DNA from: Corynebacterium lactis
GTDB taxonomy: Bacteria > Actinomycetota > Actinomycetes > Mycobacteriales > Mycobacteriaceae
NCBI RefSeq assembly: GCF_900519355.1
Contig: NZ_ULHE01000001.1
Span: forward strand, 248,001 to 312,000
DNA length: 64,000 nucleotides
Direction of reading: 5' to 3'
Position 1 is the stretch's first letter. Every line of letters begins with the position of its first letter. The translations under genes and the position numbers were made by a program. The notes beneath the pieces are model-generated. The model worked only from the letters and a program-made list of their open reading frames with translations, was not told where the DNA came from and did no database searches. Positions 29,547 through 39,197 of this stretch are shown here, piece by piece.

Positions 29547-30248
29547 CTAGCGGCGCATGATCTTCTTCGCGAGCCAGTTGCCGAAGAGCTGGGCGATCTG
29601 GACGATGAGGATAATGACCAGCGTTGTCACCAGGGTCACGTTCCAGTCGAAGGCCTGGTAACCGTAGGTAATGGCGAAGTTGCCGAGCCCGCCGCCGCCG
29701 ATGTAGCCGGCCATGGCGGACATGTCGACGACCGCGATGAACGCGAAGGTGTAACCCAGAACCAGCGGGCCGAGGGCCTCCGGAATGATGACGGTGCGGA
29801 TGATGCGCCAGGGACCCGCGCCCATTGCGCGCGCTGCCTCAAGTACGCCCGGGTCGATGGACATGAGGTTCTGCTCTACCAGGCGCGCGATGGCAAACGT
29901 CGCCGCGATGGACATCACGAACACGGCGGCCTCGGTGCCGATCGTTGTGCCGACCACGGATTTGGTCAGCGGGCCGATGGCCGTGACCAGGATGATGAAC
30001 GGGATCGGGCGGACGAAGTTAATCAGGACGTTGAGGATCTGGTACAGGCCCTTGCTGCGCAGCACGCCACCGTCGCGCGTGGTGTAGAGCAGTACGCCGA
30101 TGGCAAGGCCCGCCAAGCCGCCGATGATCATGGCAATGCACACCATGTACAGGGTTTGGCCGAAGGCCTCGCCCAGCATCGGGCCGAGGTTGTCCCAATT
30201 AGTGTTCTTGCCGCTGACCGAGGGCAGGGAGTTTAGAAAGTCGATCAT
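29547..30248 (-). CDS. metI: Methionine ABC transporter permease
   Basis: A 233-residue inner-membrane subunit of the D/L-methionine importer. It has five or six membrane helices and the EAA-loop sequence EAARAMGAGPWRIIRTVIIPEALGP (about 135-160) that docks MetN. It starts MIDFLNSLPSVSGKNTNWDNL. Its ATG overlaps the metN stop by 4 bases (ATGA). The order metQ-metN-metI on the minus strand is the standard operon. Confidence 0.95.
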   Translation of the reverse strand: MIDFLNSLPSVSGKNTNWDNLGPMLGEAFGQTLYMVCIAMIIGGLAGLAIGVLLYTTRDGGVLRSKGLYQILNVLINFVRPIPFIILVTAIGPLTKSVVGTTIGTEAAVFVMSIAATFAIARLVEQNLMSIDPGVLEAARAMGAGPWRIIRTVIIPEALGPLVLGYTFAFIAVVDMSAMAGYIGGGGLGNFAITYGYQAFDWNVTLVTTLVIILIVQIAQLFGNWLAKKIMRR

Positions 30249-31276
30249 GATTCAAGCTCCTCTACCTGGGTCAGTTCGGAAATGGCAGCGACAGCGGCGT
30301 CGATGTCCGCGGTGTTCTCCTGGCCTTCCAATGGCGAAAGACGCAGGGTGAGTCGTCCGTAGGACTTCGACTGGACGTTGGACACGGCACCATGCGCGAT
30401 GATTGCGGTTGTGCCGTGGGCGGCCGCAGCCTGAGAGAGGGCAGCGATATCCACGCCGTCGTTAACCGTGATGGTGATGAGGCGCCCGCCCGCGCGCTGC
30501 ACGGACTCTCGCTCGCGGCCGATAGGCACGTCGCGCAGCGCGGTGGTCGCGAAGCGACGGCCCACCTCGGTCGCGGGGTTGGCGAAGACCTCGTGGACGG
30601 AGCCGGTCTCGACGATGCTGCCCAGTTCCATAATTGCCATGCGATCGGCGATGCCACGGACGACCGACATATCGTGGGTGATCAGGACGATGGTGACGCC
30701 CATCTCGCGGTTAATCCGGCGGAGCAGGTCCAGCACGCCCGCCGTCGTCTCGGGGTCGAGGGCGGAGGTGGCTTCGTCGGCAAGCAGGAGGGTGGGCTCG
30801 GTTGCGAGAGCGCGGGCGATGCCGACGCGCTGCTTCTGGCCACCCGAGAGCTGCTCCGGGTAGGACTCGGCCTTGTCGCCTAGCCCCACGAACTCCAGCA
30901 GCTCCTGGGCGCGGGCTCGGCGCTTCGCCTTCGGCACACCGGCGAGTTCCAGCGGGTACTCAACGTTGCGGATTGCGTTGCGCGAATTGAACAGGTTGAA
31001 GTGCTGGAAGATCATGCCGATGTGGCGGCGCAGGCCGCGGAGCTGGCGCTCGGACATGCCCGCAATATCGGTGCCGTCGAGCAGCACCTGACCACTCGTG
31101 GGTTTTTCCAGGCCGTTAATCATGCGGATCAGCGTTGACTTTCCGGCGCCGGAGTAGCCGATGACGCCGAGGATCTCGCCCGGCTCCACCGTCAGGTTGA
31201 TATCGGTGAGTGCGGTGACCTCACCGAATTTCTTGTTTAGCTCGCGGAATTCGAGCTTCGTTCCCTTGTTGGTCAC
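30245..31276 (-). CDS. metN: Methionine ABC transporter ATP-binding protein
   Basis: A 343-residue ATPase. Walker A is GYSGAGKSTLI (about 38-48), the signature LSGGQKQRVGIARAL (about 143), Walker B LLLADEATSALD, and switch His ITHDMS. The C-terminal 90 residues are the NIL domain (YGRLTLRLSPLEGQENTADIDAAVAAI), which binds methionine and inhibits transport when cells are replete. It starts 32 bases downstream of metQ and carries a GCTTGCCGACG copy in the Walker B region (30775-30785). Confidence 0.96.
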   Translation of the reverse strand: MTNKGTKLEFRELNKKFGEVTALTDINLTVEPGEILGVIGYSGAGKSTLIRMINGLEKPTSGQVLLDGTDIAGMSERQLRGLRRHIGMIFQHFNLFNSRNAIRNVEYPLELAGVPKAKRRARAQELLEFVGLGDKAESYPEQLSGGQKQRVGIARALATEPTLLLADEATSALDPETTAGVLDLLRRINREMGVTIVLITHDMSVVRGIADRMAIMELGSIVETGSVHEVFANPATEVGRRFATTALRDVPIGRERESVQRAGGRLITITVNDGVDIAALSQAAAAHGTTAIIAHGAVSNVQSKSYGRLTLRLSPLEGQENTADIDAAVAAISELTQVEELES

Positions 31277-31308
31277 GAGTGGATCATTGCCCCTATGCGA
31301 TTGTGGCT

Positions 31309-32175
31309 TTACTTCTGGTCGCGCTGCTGCTTCTCGACGCGGTCGAGGATCTGCTTTAGCTCATCTGCCGGGCGGTCGACGGAGACAGAGGTGCCCTTGG
31401 AGTCCTCAGCCACGGCGTCCTGGACCTCCTTGGAGTGCCACAGCTTCGGCAGCTCAGCGATCTTCGGGTCGTTGGCCTTGTCCGCCTTGGTGACGAAGAC
31501 GTTAATGTACGGCTCCGCCTCCTTGGACTTCGGGTCGTCCTGGAAGATTGCGGTGTGCGGGTCGATGCCGGCACGGTCCAGGAAGGAGTTATTGATAATC
31601 GCCGGCTTGCCCTCGCCGTAGGCGGCCGGGGTCTGCGCGGCGTCGACCGGCAGGACCTTGACCTTGGAAGCGGCCTCATCGATGTCCGCCGGAGACGGGG
31701 TAAGCAGGTTGTCCTGCTTCAGCTTCAGCAGGTCGGCCTGGACCAGAACGTTAATGGCGCGGCCCTGGTTGGACGGGTCGTTCGGAATGGCGACCTCCTC
31801 GCCCTTCTTCAGCTCGTCGACCGACTTGTGGTCCTTCCAGAACAGGGCCAGCGGAACGATCTCGGTGGAGCCGACCGGGGTCAGATCCGCGTTGGCGCCC
31901 ACGTTGTATTCAGCCAAGAACTTGATGTGCTGGAAGAGGTTGACGTCGAGCTGTTCCTCGTCGAGGGCGCGGTTCGGGGTCTGGTAATCGGAGAAGTTCT
32001 GGACGTCGAGCTTGATGCCCTGCTCCTTTGCCTTCTCCTCGAATACGGTCCAAGCCTTCTTGCTGGCGTCGGTGGTGCCGATGCGGATGGTCTCGCCGGA
32101 ATCGCCACAGGCGACCAGGCCGGTCGCGGCGAATGCCAGGGTGAGGGCGCCCGCTGCGAAACGCTTGAATGCCAT
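31309..32175 (-). CDS. metQ: Methionine-binding lipoprotein
   Basis: The 288-residue substrate-binding lipoprotein of MetINQ. Signal peptide MAFKRFAAGALTLAFAATGLVAC with lipid-modified Cys23; mature NlpA/MetQ fold with TIRIGTTDASKKAWTVFEEKAKEQG, VPLALFWKDHKSVDELKKGEEVAIPNDPSNQGRA and AIINNSFLDRAGIDP. AAGGAG lies 8 bases before the ATG. An McbR-type box about 85 bases upstream suggests methionine/SAM control. Confidence 0.96.
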   Translation of the reverse strand: MAFKRFAAGALTLAFAATGLVACGDSGETIRIGTTDASKKAWTVFEEKAKEQGIKLDVQNFSDYQTPNRALDEEQLDVNLFQHIKFLAEYNVGANADLTPVGSTEIVPLALFWKDHKSVDELKKGEEVAIPNDPSNQGRAINVLVQADLLKLKQDNLLTPSPADIDEAASKVKVLPVDAAQTPAAYGEGKPAIINNSFLDRAGIDPHTAIFQDDPKSKEAEPYINVFVTKADKANDPKIAELPKLWHSKEVQDAVAEDSKGTSVSVDRPADELKQILDRVEKQQRDQK

Positions 32176-32258
32176 GATGTGCTCCTTTTAGGTGGTCTCT
32201 GTTTAGCTCCGTCTTTTCCCTGCGTATCTCGCATTTTTCTGCAATTTCAGCAAGAAAA

Positions 32259-32274
32259 TAGACCAAGCTGTCTC
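32259..32274. promoter_or_regulatory. McbR-type operator before metQ
   Basis: TAGACCAAGCTGTCTC matches the corynebacterial McbR consensus TAGAC-N6-GTCTA at nine of ten fixed positions. It lies about 85 bases upstream of the metQ start. The core ACCAAGCTGTCT is shared with the box before metY. Confidence 0.75.
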
Positions 32275-32423
32275 TATTTAGCATTTAAGACTAGCACTAG
32301 TGCTGGTAGGGCGGGAAATTCCGCCCGAAGGTAAGGGTTGCCTTTTCTTGATTGTTTCCGGGTCGGGTGGCATGTGGGGGTGGCTTTGGCCCTTTTGCTG
32401 TCAGGGTAGCGTTCTTTTTAAAA

Positions 32424-32464
32424 TCGCACAAGTGTTTGAATAAATCCGGCAATGGATTTATATT
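32424..32464 (+). promoter_or_regulatory. dnaE2 promoter with LexA (SOS) box
   Basis: TCGCACAAGTGTTTGA (32424-32439) matches the SOS box except at two fixed positions. It overlaps a -35 TTGAAT (32436-32441), 17 bases before a -10 TATATT (32459-32464). The ATG is 6 bases after the -10, so dnaE2 mRNA would be leaderless. Confidence 0.8.
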
Positions 32465-32470
32465 CGGGGC

Positions 32471-35400
32471 ATGGAAAACAGCTCGACGGAATCGTCTCGG
32501 GGGAACGCGTCGAAGGGGGCGGGGCCACTATCCTGGTCGCGCATTGAGCGCATTCTTTCAGGTAAATTCGCAGGAGAACTGCATCCTAACGGGAGTTTTA
32601 ACGGCTGGCGCGGAAGTTTAGATAGTTCCATCTCGGGCGCATTTGGGGTTTATGGGGAAGCTGGTTCCGGTGTGGCGCGGCCGGAGAGGGGCGGGGTTGA
32701 ATTGCACTGTCGTTCGAGTTATTCGTTCCTGTATGGGGTGTCCGATCCCCAGGAATTGGTCGAGGAGGCGGTACGGCTGGGGTTGGGTGCGGTGGGGCTT
32801 GCGGACCGGGACGGTTTCTACGGGATTGCGCGCTTCGCGGAGGCCGCAGCAGAAGCTGGCTTGGACACCATCATCGGCGCGGAGCTCTCCTTGCCGCAGC
32901 GCCCGCTGACGGTCCTGGTGCGTGGGCCCGAGGGGTATCGACGCCTGAGCCACGTGTTGTGGGATGCGCACATGGCCTCGGGCAAAAAATCAGTCGTACG
33001 CTACCCGGATTTGCCAGCTCTGGGGAGTGCCGCGGCGGGCCATTGGCAGGTGCTTGCCGACGTATCTTGGGTTCCCGACCTGGAGGAACTAGTGGCAGCG
33101 TTCGGAGCATCAAACGTGGCAGTGGAGCATCGGGTGGACATCACCCCGGGAGCAGTGGACGAGCAGGAACTCCTTCGCCGGGAGGCTAGGCGTTTTGGGC
33201 TGCGGGAGGTGGTGTCATCGGCGGCGACAGCGGCATCCCCCTCGAATAGTCGCCTGGCTGGTGCGAAGCAAGCACTGGCAGTGAGGGAGAGCTTGGACGA
33301 GTATGAGCCGAACCTAGCTCCATCGGGCGGGGCATGGCTGCGATCATGGAAAGAGCTCTGCGTTTTTGCCGAGCGCCTTGGGGGCGACAGCGAAGAAGTG
33401 CTGCGCGCCACGAAACAGGTGGCGGCGGAGTGTGCCTTCACGCTCGACCTCATCGCGCCGCGGTTGCCTGCCTGGGAGGTTCCGGAGGGGTACGACGAGG
33501 ACTCGTGGCTCGCTGACGTTGCCCGAGCCGGAGCGCTGCACAGGTACGGGCCGGCGGACTCCGCACCGAAGGGCTCGCGGGAGAGCAAGGCCTGGGAACA
33601 ATTGCACCACGAGCTAGATGTGATTCGTGCTCTCGGTTTTCCCGGGTACTTCCTCATCGTCCACGACATTTGCGAGTTCTGTCGCAGGGAGGGAATCCTC
33701 GCGCAGGGGCGGGGATCTGCTGCGAACTCTGTGGTGTGCTTTGCACTGGGAATCACAAATGTGGACCCAATAGCCGCTGGTCTGCTGTTTGAGCGCTTCC
33801 TGTCGCCAGAGCGCGACGGCCCGCCGGACATCGACGTCGACATCGAGTCCGGCCGCAGGGAGGAGGTCATCCAGTACGTCTACGGCAAGTACGGCAGGGA
33901 AAACGCGGCGCAGGTGGCCAACGTCATCACGTATCGGCGTCGGGGCGCACTGCGCGACGCCGCCCGTGCTCTCGGTTTTGCCCCCGGAGTGATCGATGCT
34001 TGGGTTGCGGGCCACGGGGAACCGCCGAAAGAGGTCACTGATCTGGCTGGCCAGTTGCGAGGGCAACCCCGCCACCTGGGGATCCACTCGGGAGGGATGG
34101 TGATCTGTGATCGTGCAATCGCCGATGTCGTTCCCGTGGAATGGGCTCGGATGAAGGGGCGCTCGGTGGTCCAGTGGGACAAGGACGACTGCGCTGCCGC
34201 GGGGTTGGTGAAGTTCGACCTGCTGGGGCTTGGCATGCTCGAGGCGATTCACCACTGCATCGACCTGGTACGCGAAGGGCATGGGCGTGAGATCAACCTG
34301 TGGGAGATCGACGTCGCCGAGCCGGAGATCTACGCCATGCTGGCCCGCGCGGACGCGGTCGGTGTTTTTCAGGTGGAATCGCGGGCGCAGTTGGCGACGC
34401 TGCCTCGCCTGAAGCCACGCACCTTCTTCGATCTCGTGGTGGAAGTCGCGCTAATCCGGCCAGGGCCCATCCAGGGCGGCAGCGTGCACCCGTACATCAG
34501 GCGCCGCAACGGGCTAGAGCCGGTGACCTATGAGCACCCGGTTTTGGAAAAGTCCCTCGGCAAGACCCTGGGGATTCCCCTCTTCCAGGAGCAGCTGATG
34601 CAGATGGCCGTCGATGCCGCGGGGTTCACCGGGGCGGAGGCGGACTCGCTGCGCAGAGCCATGGGGGCGAAGCGCTCGGTGGAGAAGATGGAGGCCCTGC
34701 GGGCGCGGTTCCTTGAGGGGCTGCGCGTCACCAATGGCATTGACGCTGAGGTCGGCCAGCGTCTGTGGAACAAGATCGTGGCCTTCGCCGCCTACGGTTT
34801 TCCCGAGTCTCATGCGCAGTCGTTCGCGTCGCTGGTGTACTTTTCGGCGTGGTTCAAGTACCACTATCCGGCCGAGTTCTGTGTGGCCTTGCTCCGCGCA
34901 CAGCCGATGGGGTTCTACTCGCCACAATCCCTCATCGCCGACGCGCGTCGGCACGGCATCGGCTGCGATGGCCCGGACGTAGAGGTCTCCGAGGTCGAAG
35001 CCTCGGTTCAGGGCGGCCGAATCCGCCTGGGACTCGGTGCAATCTCCGGGGTAGGCGCCGACGCCGCTGCGCGTATTGTCGCGGCCAGGCCTTTTGCCTC
35101 CGCTGCCGATCTTGCCCGTCGCGCCGGGCTCGATGTAGGACACATGGAGTCGCTGGCTCGCGCGGGAGCGCTTGGCTCGCTGGGGATTGACCGTCGGCAG
35201 GCGATGTGGGCGGCGGGCGTGGCGGCGACAGAGAGCGAGGGGATGCTGCCCGGGCTCACGCTTGCCGACGCCCCGGCGCTACCCGGCATGACGGAGTTCG
35301 AGTTGGCTGCGGCGGACCTGGCGGCAACGGGGGTGACGCCGGGGCAGTACCCGGTGGCGGCGCTAAGGGAAGATCTGGACGCGCGGGGCGTTGTCGCAGC

Positions 35401-35716
35401 GGCGAATCTGCTGGCGATAGAGGACGGGACGAGGATTGAAATTGCGGGCGTGGTCACGCACCGGCAGCGTCCGCGAACTGCTGGTGGCGTGGTCTTTCTC
35501 GGGGTGGAGGACGAAACGGGCCTGATGAACGTCCTGTGCACCCCGGGGCTGTGGGCGCGGTTTCGGAAGGTTGCGGTCTCGTCCAGGGCGCTGGTCATCC
35601 GCGGGATTGTGCAGAACTCGTCCGGGGCGGCGACAGTGGTGGCGGATCGTCTCACTGATTTGTCGGAGGCCCTGGGGCGCCCGGTCGTGGCGGGGAGAAG
35701 CCGTGACTTCCGGTGA
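32471..35716 (+). CDS. dnaE2: Error-prone DNA polymerase DnaE2
   Basis: The 1081-residue C-family polymerase of the SOS mutasome, which copies past lesions with ImuA'/ImuB. After a 75-residue N-terminal extension comes the PHP domain, where the usual HxH reads HCR (VELHCRSSYSFL) and the usual DHDG reads DRDG, so its metal site looks broken. The polymerase active site is PPDIDVDIE (Asp453, Asp455, Asp457). Then come the fingers, HhH and the C-terminal OB domain (IEIAGVVTHRQRPRTAGGVVFLGVEDETGLMNV). The start is supported by the -10 six bases upstream. Two GCTTGCCGACG copies lie inside. Confidence 0.96.
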   Translation: MENSSTESSRGNASKGAGPLSWSRIERILSGKFAGELHPNGSFNGWRGSLDSSISGAFGVYGEAGSGVARPERGGVELHCRSSYSFLYGVSDPQELVEEAVRLGLGAVGLADRDGFYGIARFAEAAAEAGLDTIIGAELSLPQRPLTVLVRGPEGYRRLSHVLWDAHMASGKKSVVRYPDLPALGSAAAGHWQVLADVSWVPDLEELVAAFGASNVAVEHRVDITPGAVDEQELLRREARRFGLREVVSSAATAASPSNSRLAGAKQALAVRESLDEYEPNLAPSGGAWLRSWKELCVFAERLGGDSEEVLRATKQVAAECAFTLDLIAPRLPAWEVPEGYDEDSWLADVARAGALHRYGPADSAPKGSRESKAWEQLHHELDVIRALGFPGYFLIVHDICEFCRREGILAQGRGSAANSVVCFALGITNVDPIAAGLLFERFLSPERDGPPDIDVDIESGRREEVIQYVYGKYGRENAAQVANVITYRRRGALRDAARALGFAPGVIDAWVAGHGEPPKEVTDLAGQLRGQPRHLGIHSGGMVICDRAIADVVPVEWARMKGRSVVQWDKDDCAAAGLVKFDLLGLGMLEAIHHCIDLVREGHGREINLWEIDVAEPEIYAMLARADAVGVFQVESRAQLATLPRLKPRTFFDLVVEVALIRPGPIQGGSVHPYIRRRNGLEPVTYEHPVLEKSLGKTLGIPLFQEQLMQMAVDAAGFTGAEADSLRRAMGAKRSVEKMEALRARFLEGLRVTNGIDAEVGQRLWNKIVAFAAYGFPESHAQSFASLVYFSAWFKYHYPAEFCVALLRAQPMGFYSPQSLIADARRHGIGCDGPDVEVSEVEASVQGGRIRLGLGAISGVGADAAARIVAARPFASAADLARRAGLDVGHMESLARAGALGSLGIDRRQAMWAAGVAATESEGMLPGLTLADAPALPGMTEFELAAADLAATGVTPGQYPVAALREDLDARGVVAAANLLAIEDGTRIEIAGVVTHRQRPRTAGGVVFLGVEDETGLMNVLCTPGLWARFRKVAVSSRALVIRGIVQNSSGAATVVADRLTDLSEALGRPVVAGRSRDFR

Positions 35717-35751
35717 ACGGGGCCAGGGAGGGGCGGGCATGGCCCCGGCAC

Positions 35752-35757
35752 TAGAAT
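35752..35757 (+). promoter_or_regulatory. -10 element of the S9 peptidase gene (leaderless)
   Basis: TAGAAT lies 8 bases before ATG 35766 and decides this start against the in-frame ATG 35739. Confidence 0.5.
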
Positions 35758-35765
35758 CGGTTGGC

Positions 35766-37676
35766 ATGCGTCAGACCTACGAATCCTCACTGTCCCCGGA
35801 CGGGCGTGCTATCGCCTTCATCGTGCGGGATCGTGGCTATCCGCACGCGGTACAGCAGGAGATTATGCCGGAGGGGCTCGGCGAGGAGCGGCCCGTGAAG
35901 CTGCCGGTGGAGGGGCCGGTGACGCGTGTGCTGCACTCCCCGAACGGCAAGTGGATTGCCTGCGAGGTCTCTCCGCGCGGTACTGAGCGTCTGGAGACGT
36001 GGCTGGTGTCCACTGATCCCGCAGTCGACGGCGCGCGCCCCCTGCGCATGGGCGCGGACATGAAGACGACGCTGGTGGAATGGGACAACGAGTTGCTCGC
36101 CATGAACGCGGTCGATGCCAGTGGCATCAACCTTGCGCGTCTGGTGAATCCGGCAAATTCCAGTTACGAGGTCATCGATCGGCGCACCGATAGCCAGCTG
36201 GTGGCCGCGGAGGGCGGTTTCGGCCTGGTGCGGGTGGGGCCGCGCGGGCACCGTGAACTGCTGCTGGTCGGCCCCGATAAGCAGTGGTACCCGCTGCTGC
36301 CGACCGATCCCGGATCGACGACCGAGGAGGGAGTGCTGCTGGCGCACGCGGAAGGCGACAACCAGCACGGGCAGCATGACAGTGCAGCGCTGACGGCTTT
36401 CGTCCTGTCTGATCACGGAGCTGAGCAGCGACGCGTGCTGAAGCTGGGGATTACAAAAGCTGGCCGTAGCATCGACGTCGATGTGGAGGAATTCATCGGC
36501 AATCCCGACCAGGATGTCGAGGAGTTCGTCATCAGTGAGGACGCCTCCACTGCCGCGGTGCTGTGGAACAGCGGCGGTGTCACCGCGCTGGAGGTGCTGA
36601 CACTCGGGGTAAACCCGCACAACGGTGACCTGCGCGTGACGGTTCGCCGGAACGTAGACCTACCAGGAATGGTCGCCCGCGAACTGTCCATCTCCGGCGA
36701 CGGCGAGCTGATTTCCGTAACCGTGGAGGGGCCGGGGCTGACGCCGACGGTGGAGATCCTCCGCAACGTTGGTGGAGTCATTGAGCCGCTAGATACCGCC
36801 CGCACCGAGAGGATCCTGGCTCTAGAGGAATCCAACCTGGAATCCACGCCGGCGCCCGAACTGGTGTACTTCGTCGCCCGCGACGGGCTGGAGCTCTCCG
36901 GGTGGCTCTACCTTCCGGAGTCGGTGAGAGCGGGTTCCGGCGCGGGGAGCAGCTCCGGCCACGCACTCCCGCCTGCGTTCATCCACATCCACGGCGGCCC
37001 GGAGCTGCAGGCCAAACCAATCCACCACGACATTCTGGCGTCCATGGTCGAAGCCGGGATGGTGGTGTTTACGCCAAACCTGCGAGGCTCATCGGGGTCC
37101 GGGCGGGCGTTCGAACACGCCGGTGACCGCTACGGCCGTTTCGCCGCCATCGGCGATATCGCGGCAGCCAGGGACTTCCTCGTCGATGCGGGCCTGGCGG
37201 ACCCGGAGCGCATCGCACTCGGCGGGCGCTCCTACGGTGGATTCATGTCGCTGCTGGCCTCGGCGTGGTACCCGGAGGATTTCGCCGCCATCATCGACGC
37301 GTGCGGAATGACAAGTTTCGAGACCTACTACCAGTCCACTGAGCCCTGGCTGGCGCAGGCAGCCTTCCCGCGCTACGGCTACCCCTACCAGGACGCCGAG
37401 CTGCTGCGCGACATCTCGCCGCTGCACCGCGCGGAGGAAATGCGGACCCCGACGCTGTTCATCCACGGCGAATGGGACACCAACGTGCCACCGCGGGAGT
37501 CGGGGCAGATGCGCAACGCCCTCGACGCCTACGGCGTGCCGACGGCGATGCTGATGGTCGAAGGTGAGGGCCACAAGTTCTCCAAGCCGAAGAGCCGCCG
37601 ACTGATCGGCCAGACAATGATCAGCTTCCTCGCCGAGCACGGGGTACTGGAAGGAATGGACAACACCAATGACTAG
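35766..37676 (+). CDS. S9 family prolyl oligopeptidase-like serine peptidase
   Basis: A 636-residue protein with an N-terminal beta-propeller-like half and a C-terminal alpha/beta hydrolase domain (about 360-636). HIHGGPELQA gives the oxyanion-hole HGG, GGRSYGGFMS the nucleophile Ser, HGEWDTNVPP the Asp and EGEGHKF the His. No signal peptide, so probably a cytoplasmic acyl-aminoacyl- or dipeptidyl-type peptidase. Start ATG 35766 (MRQTYESSLSPDG) follows a -10; ATG 35739, with a GGGAGGGG stretch, is an alternative. It overlaps the next gene by 8 bases. Confidence 0.92.
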   Translation: MRQTYESSLSPDGRAIAFIVRDRGYPHAVQQEIMPEGLGEERPVKLPVEGPVTRVLHSPNGKWIACEVSPRGTERLETWLVSTDPAVDGARPLRMGADMKTTLVEWDNELLAMNAVDASGINLARLVNPANSSYEVIDRRTDSQLVAAEGGFGLVRVGPRGHRELLLVGPDKQWYPLLPTDPGSTTEEGVLLAHAEGDNQHGQHDSAALTAFVLSDHGAEQRRVLKLGITKAGRSIDVDVEEFIGNPDQDVEEFVISEDASTAAVLWNSGGVTALEVLTLGVNPHNGDLRVTVRRNVDLPGMVARELSISGDGELISVTVEGPGLTPTVEILRNVGGVIEPLDTARTERILALEESNLESTPAPELVYFVARDGLELSGWLYLPESVRAGSGAGSSSGHALPPAFIHIHGGPELQAKPIHHDILASMVEAGMVVFTPNLRGSSGSGRAFEHAGDRYGRFAAIGDIAAARDFLVDAGLADPERIALGGRSYGGFMSLLASAWYPEDFAAIIDACGMTSFETYYQSTEPWLAQAAFPRYGYPYQDAELLRDISPLHRAEEMRTPTLFIHGEWDTNVPPRESGQMRNALDAYGVPTAMLMVEGEGHKFSKPKSRRLIGQTMISFLAEHGVLEGMDNTND

Positions 37677-38235
37677 CGCCACAGGACCCGCCACCCCCAC
37701 CGACCCTGCCAACTCCGCCAACCCCGCAGACCCCACTGCAGGCCCTGACTGGCTGAGTGCGCACACCTGCCACGTGCTCTTCGACCGGCCCGTCATCCCT
37801 CCGAACACGGGCAACGCCATCCGCATGTGCGCGGGCTCCGGGGCGATGCTGCACCTGGCCGAGCCACTCGGATTCAATTTCGACGACAAGAACCTTCGTC
37901 GCGCCGGGCTCGACTACCACGACCTCGCCGACGTGAAGATCCACGCATCCATCGACGACGCCCTGGAGCTCTTCCACTCTCGCGGCAGCCGCATCTTCGC
38001 GTTCACCGCCCACACGGATACCTGGTACACCGACATCGAATACGAAAGCACCGACGTGCTGCTCTTCGGCCCCGAGCCCACAGGATTGGAGCAGGCCGTG
38101 CTTGACGATCCACGAATCACGGGACTGGTGCGCATCCCCATGCTGCCCGGCCGCCGCAGCATGAACTTGTCGAACGCTGCGGCCGTCGCCACGTACGAGG
38201 CGTGGAGGCAGCAGGGCTTTGACCGCGGCGAGTAG
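37669..38235 (+). CDS. trmL: tRNA (cytidine(34)-2'-O)-methyltransferase
   Basis: A 188-residue SPOUT-class enzyme that 2'-O-methylates the wobble base of certain leucine tRNAs with SAM. After a 30-residue Pro/Ala/Asn-rich N-terminal extension come the motifs: [33 protein letters not shown] and [25 protein letters not shown] (the knotted SAM site). Length without the extension fits TrmL. It overlaps the end of the S9 gene and lies 70 bases before folD. Confidence 0.92.
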   Translation: MTSATGPATPTDPANSANPADPTAGPDWLSAHTCHVLFDRPVIPPNTGNAIRMCAGSGAMLHLAEPLGFNFDDKNLRRAGLDYHDLADVKIHASIDDALELFHSRGSRIFAFTAHTDTWYTDIEYESTDVLLFGPEPTGLEQAVLDDPRITGLVRIPMLPGRRSMNLSNAAAVATYEAWRQQGFDRGE

Positions 38236-38305
38236 TGCAGGCGTCGCGGGGTTGCCGAAGGGGCGCAACTGTGAATGCCCAACGCCTGCCCCTAAGATGA
38301 GTGCC

Positions 38306-39163
38306 ATGGCAGCGACAAAGCTTGATGGCAAACTGTACCGAGACGAAATCTTTGCAGACCTTTCGAAGCGCGTGGAGCGCCTCAAGGCGGCCGGGCACAC
38401 GCCGGGCCTGGCGACCGTGCTGGTGGGAGACGACCCCGGAAGCCACGCCTACGTCAAGATGAAGCACCGCGACTGCGAGGAGATCGGTGTCTCCTCCATC
38501 CGTCGCGACCTGCCGGAGGACACCACCCAGGAGGAGCTCGAGGCGGTCATCGCCGAGCTGAACGCCGACCCGGCCTGCACCGGCTACATCGTGCAGCTCC
38601 CGCTGCCGAAGCACCTGAACGAAAACCGCATCCTTGAGATGATCGACCCCGAGAAGGACGCCGACGGCCTGCACCCGGTGAACCTCGGCAAGCTGGTCCT
38701 CAACGAGCCTGCGCCGCTGCCGTGCACCCCCAACGGCTGCATCCACCTACTGCGTCGCTTCGGCGTCGAACTGAACGGCGCGAAGGTCGTCGTCATCGGC
38801 CGTGGCGTCACCGTTGGCCGCCCGATCGGCCTGATGCTCACCCGCCGCAGCGAAAACTCCACTGTCACTCTCTGCCACACCGGCACGAAGGACCTGGCCG
38901 CCGAGACCCGCAATGCTGACGTCGTCATCGCCGCCGCGGGCGTCGCTCACATGCTCACCGCCGACATGATCAAGCCGGGCGCCGCAGTGCTCGACGTGGG
39001 AGTCTCGCGTGTCGACGGCAAGCTGGCCGGCGACGTTGCCCCCGACGTCTGGGACGTTGCCGGATTCGTGTCCCCGAACCCAGGCGGCGTCGGCCCGCTG
39101 ACCCGTGCATTCCTGGTGCGTAACGTCGTCGAGCGTGCAGAGCAGCTGGCCGGACTGGCCTAG
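38306..39163 (+). CDS. folD: Methylenetetrahydrofolate dehydrogenase/cyclohydrolase
   Basis: Interconverts 5,10-methylene-, methenyl- and 10-formyl-tetrahydrofolate. The 285 residues start [19 protein letters not shown]. Key motifs: [16 protein letters not shown] with the active Tyr/Lys, [24 protein letters not shown], and the NADP-site [16 protein letters not shown] 38306 is preferred over 38297 because -10 TAAGAT (38293-38298) is 7 bases before it. The neighbouring DUF3017 gene is its usual partner. Confidence 0.96.
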   Translation: MAATKLDGKLYRDEIFADLSKRVERLKAAGHTPGLATVLVGDDPGSHAYVKMKHRDCEEIGVSSIRRDLPEDTTQEELEAVIAELNADPACTGYIVQLPLPKHLNENRILEMIDPEKDADGLHPVNLGKLVLNEPAPLPCTPNGCIHLLRRFGVELNGAKVVVIGRGVTVGRPIGLMLTRRSENSTVTLCHTGTKDLAAETRNADVVIAAAGVAHMLTADMIKPGAAVLDVGVSRVDGKLAGDVAPDVWDVAGFVSPNPGGVGPLTRAFLVRNVVERAEQLAGLA

Positions 39164-39197
39164 CCGGAGACGACGCTAGTACCGAGAAAGCACACCG

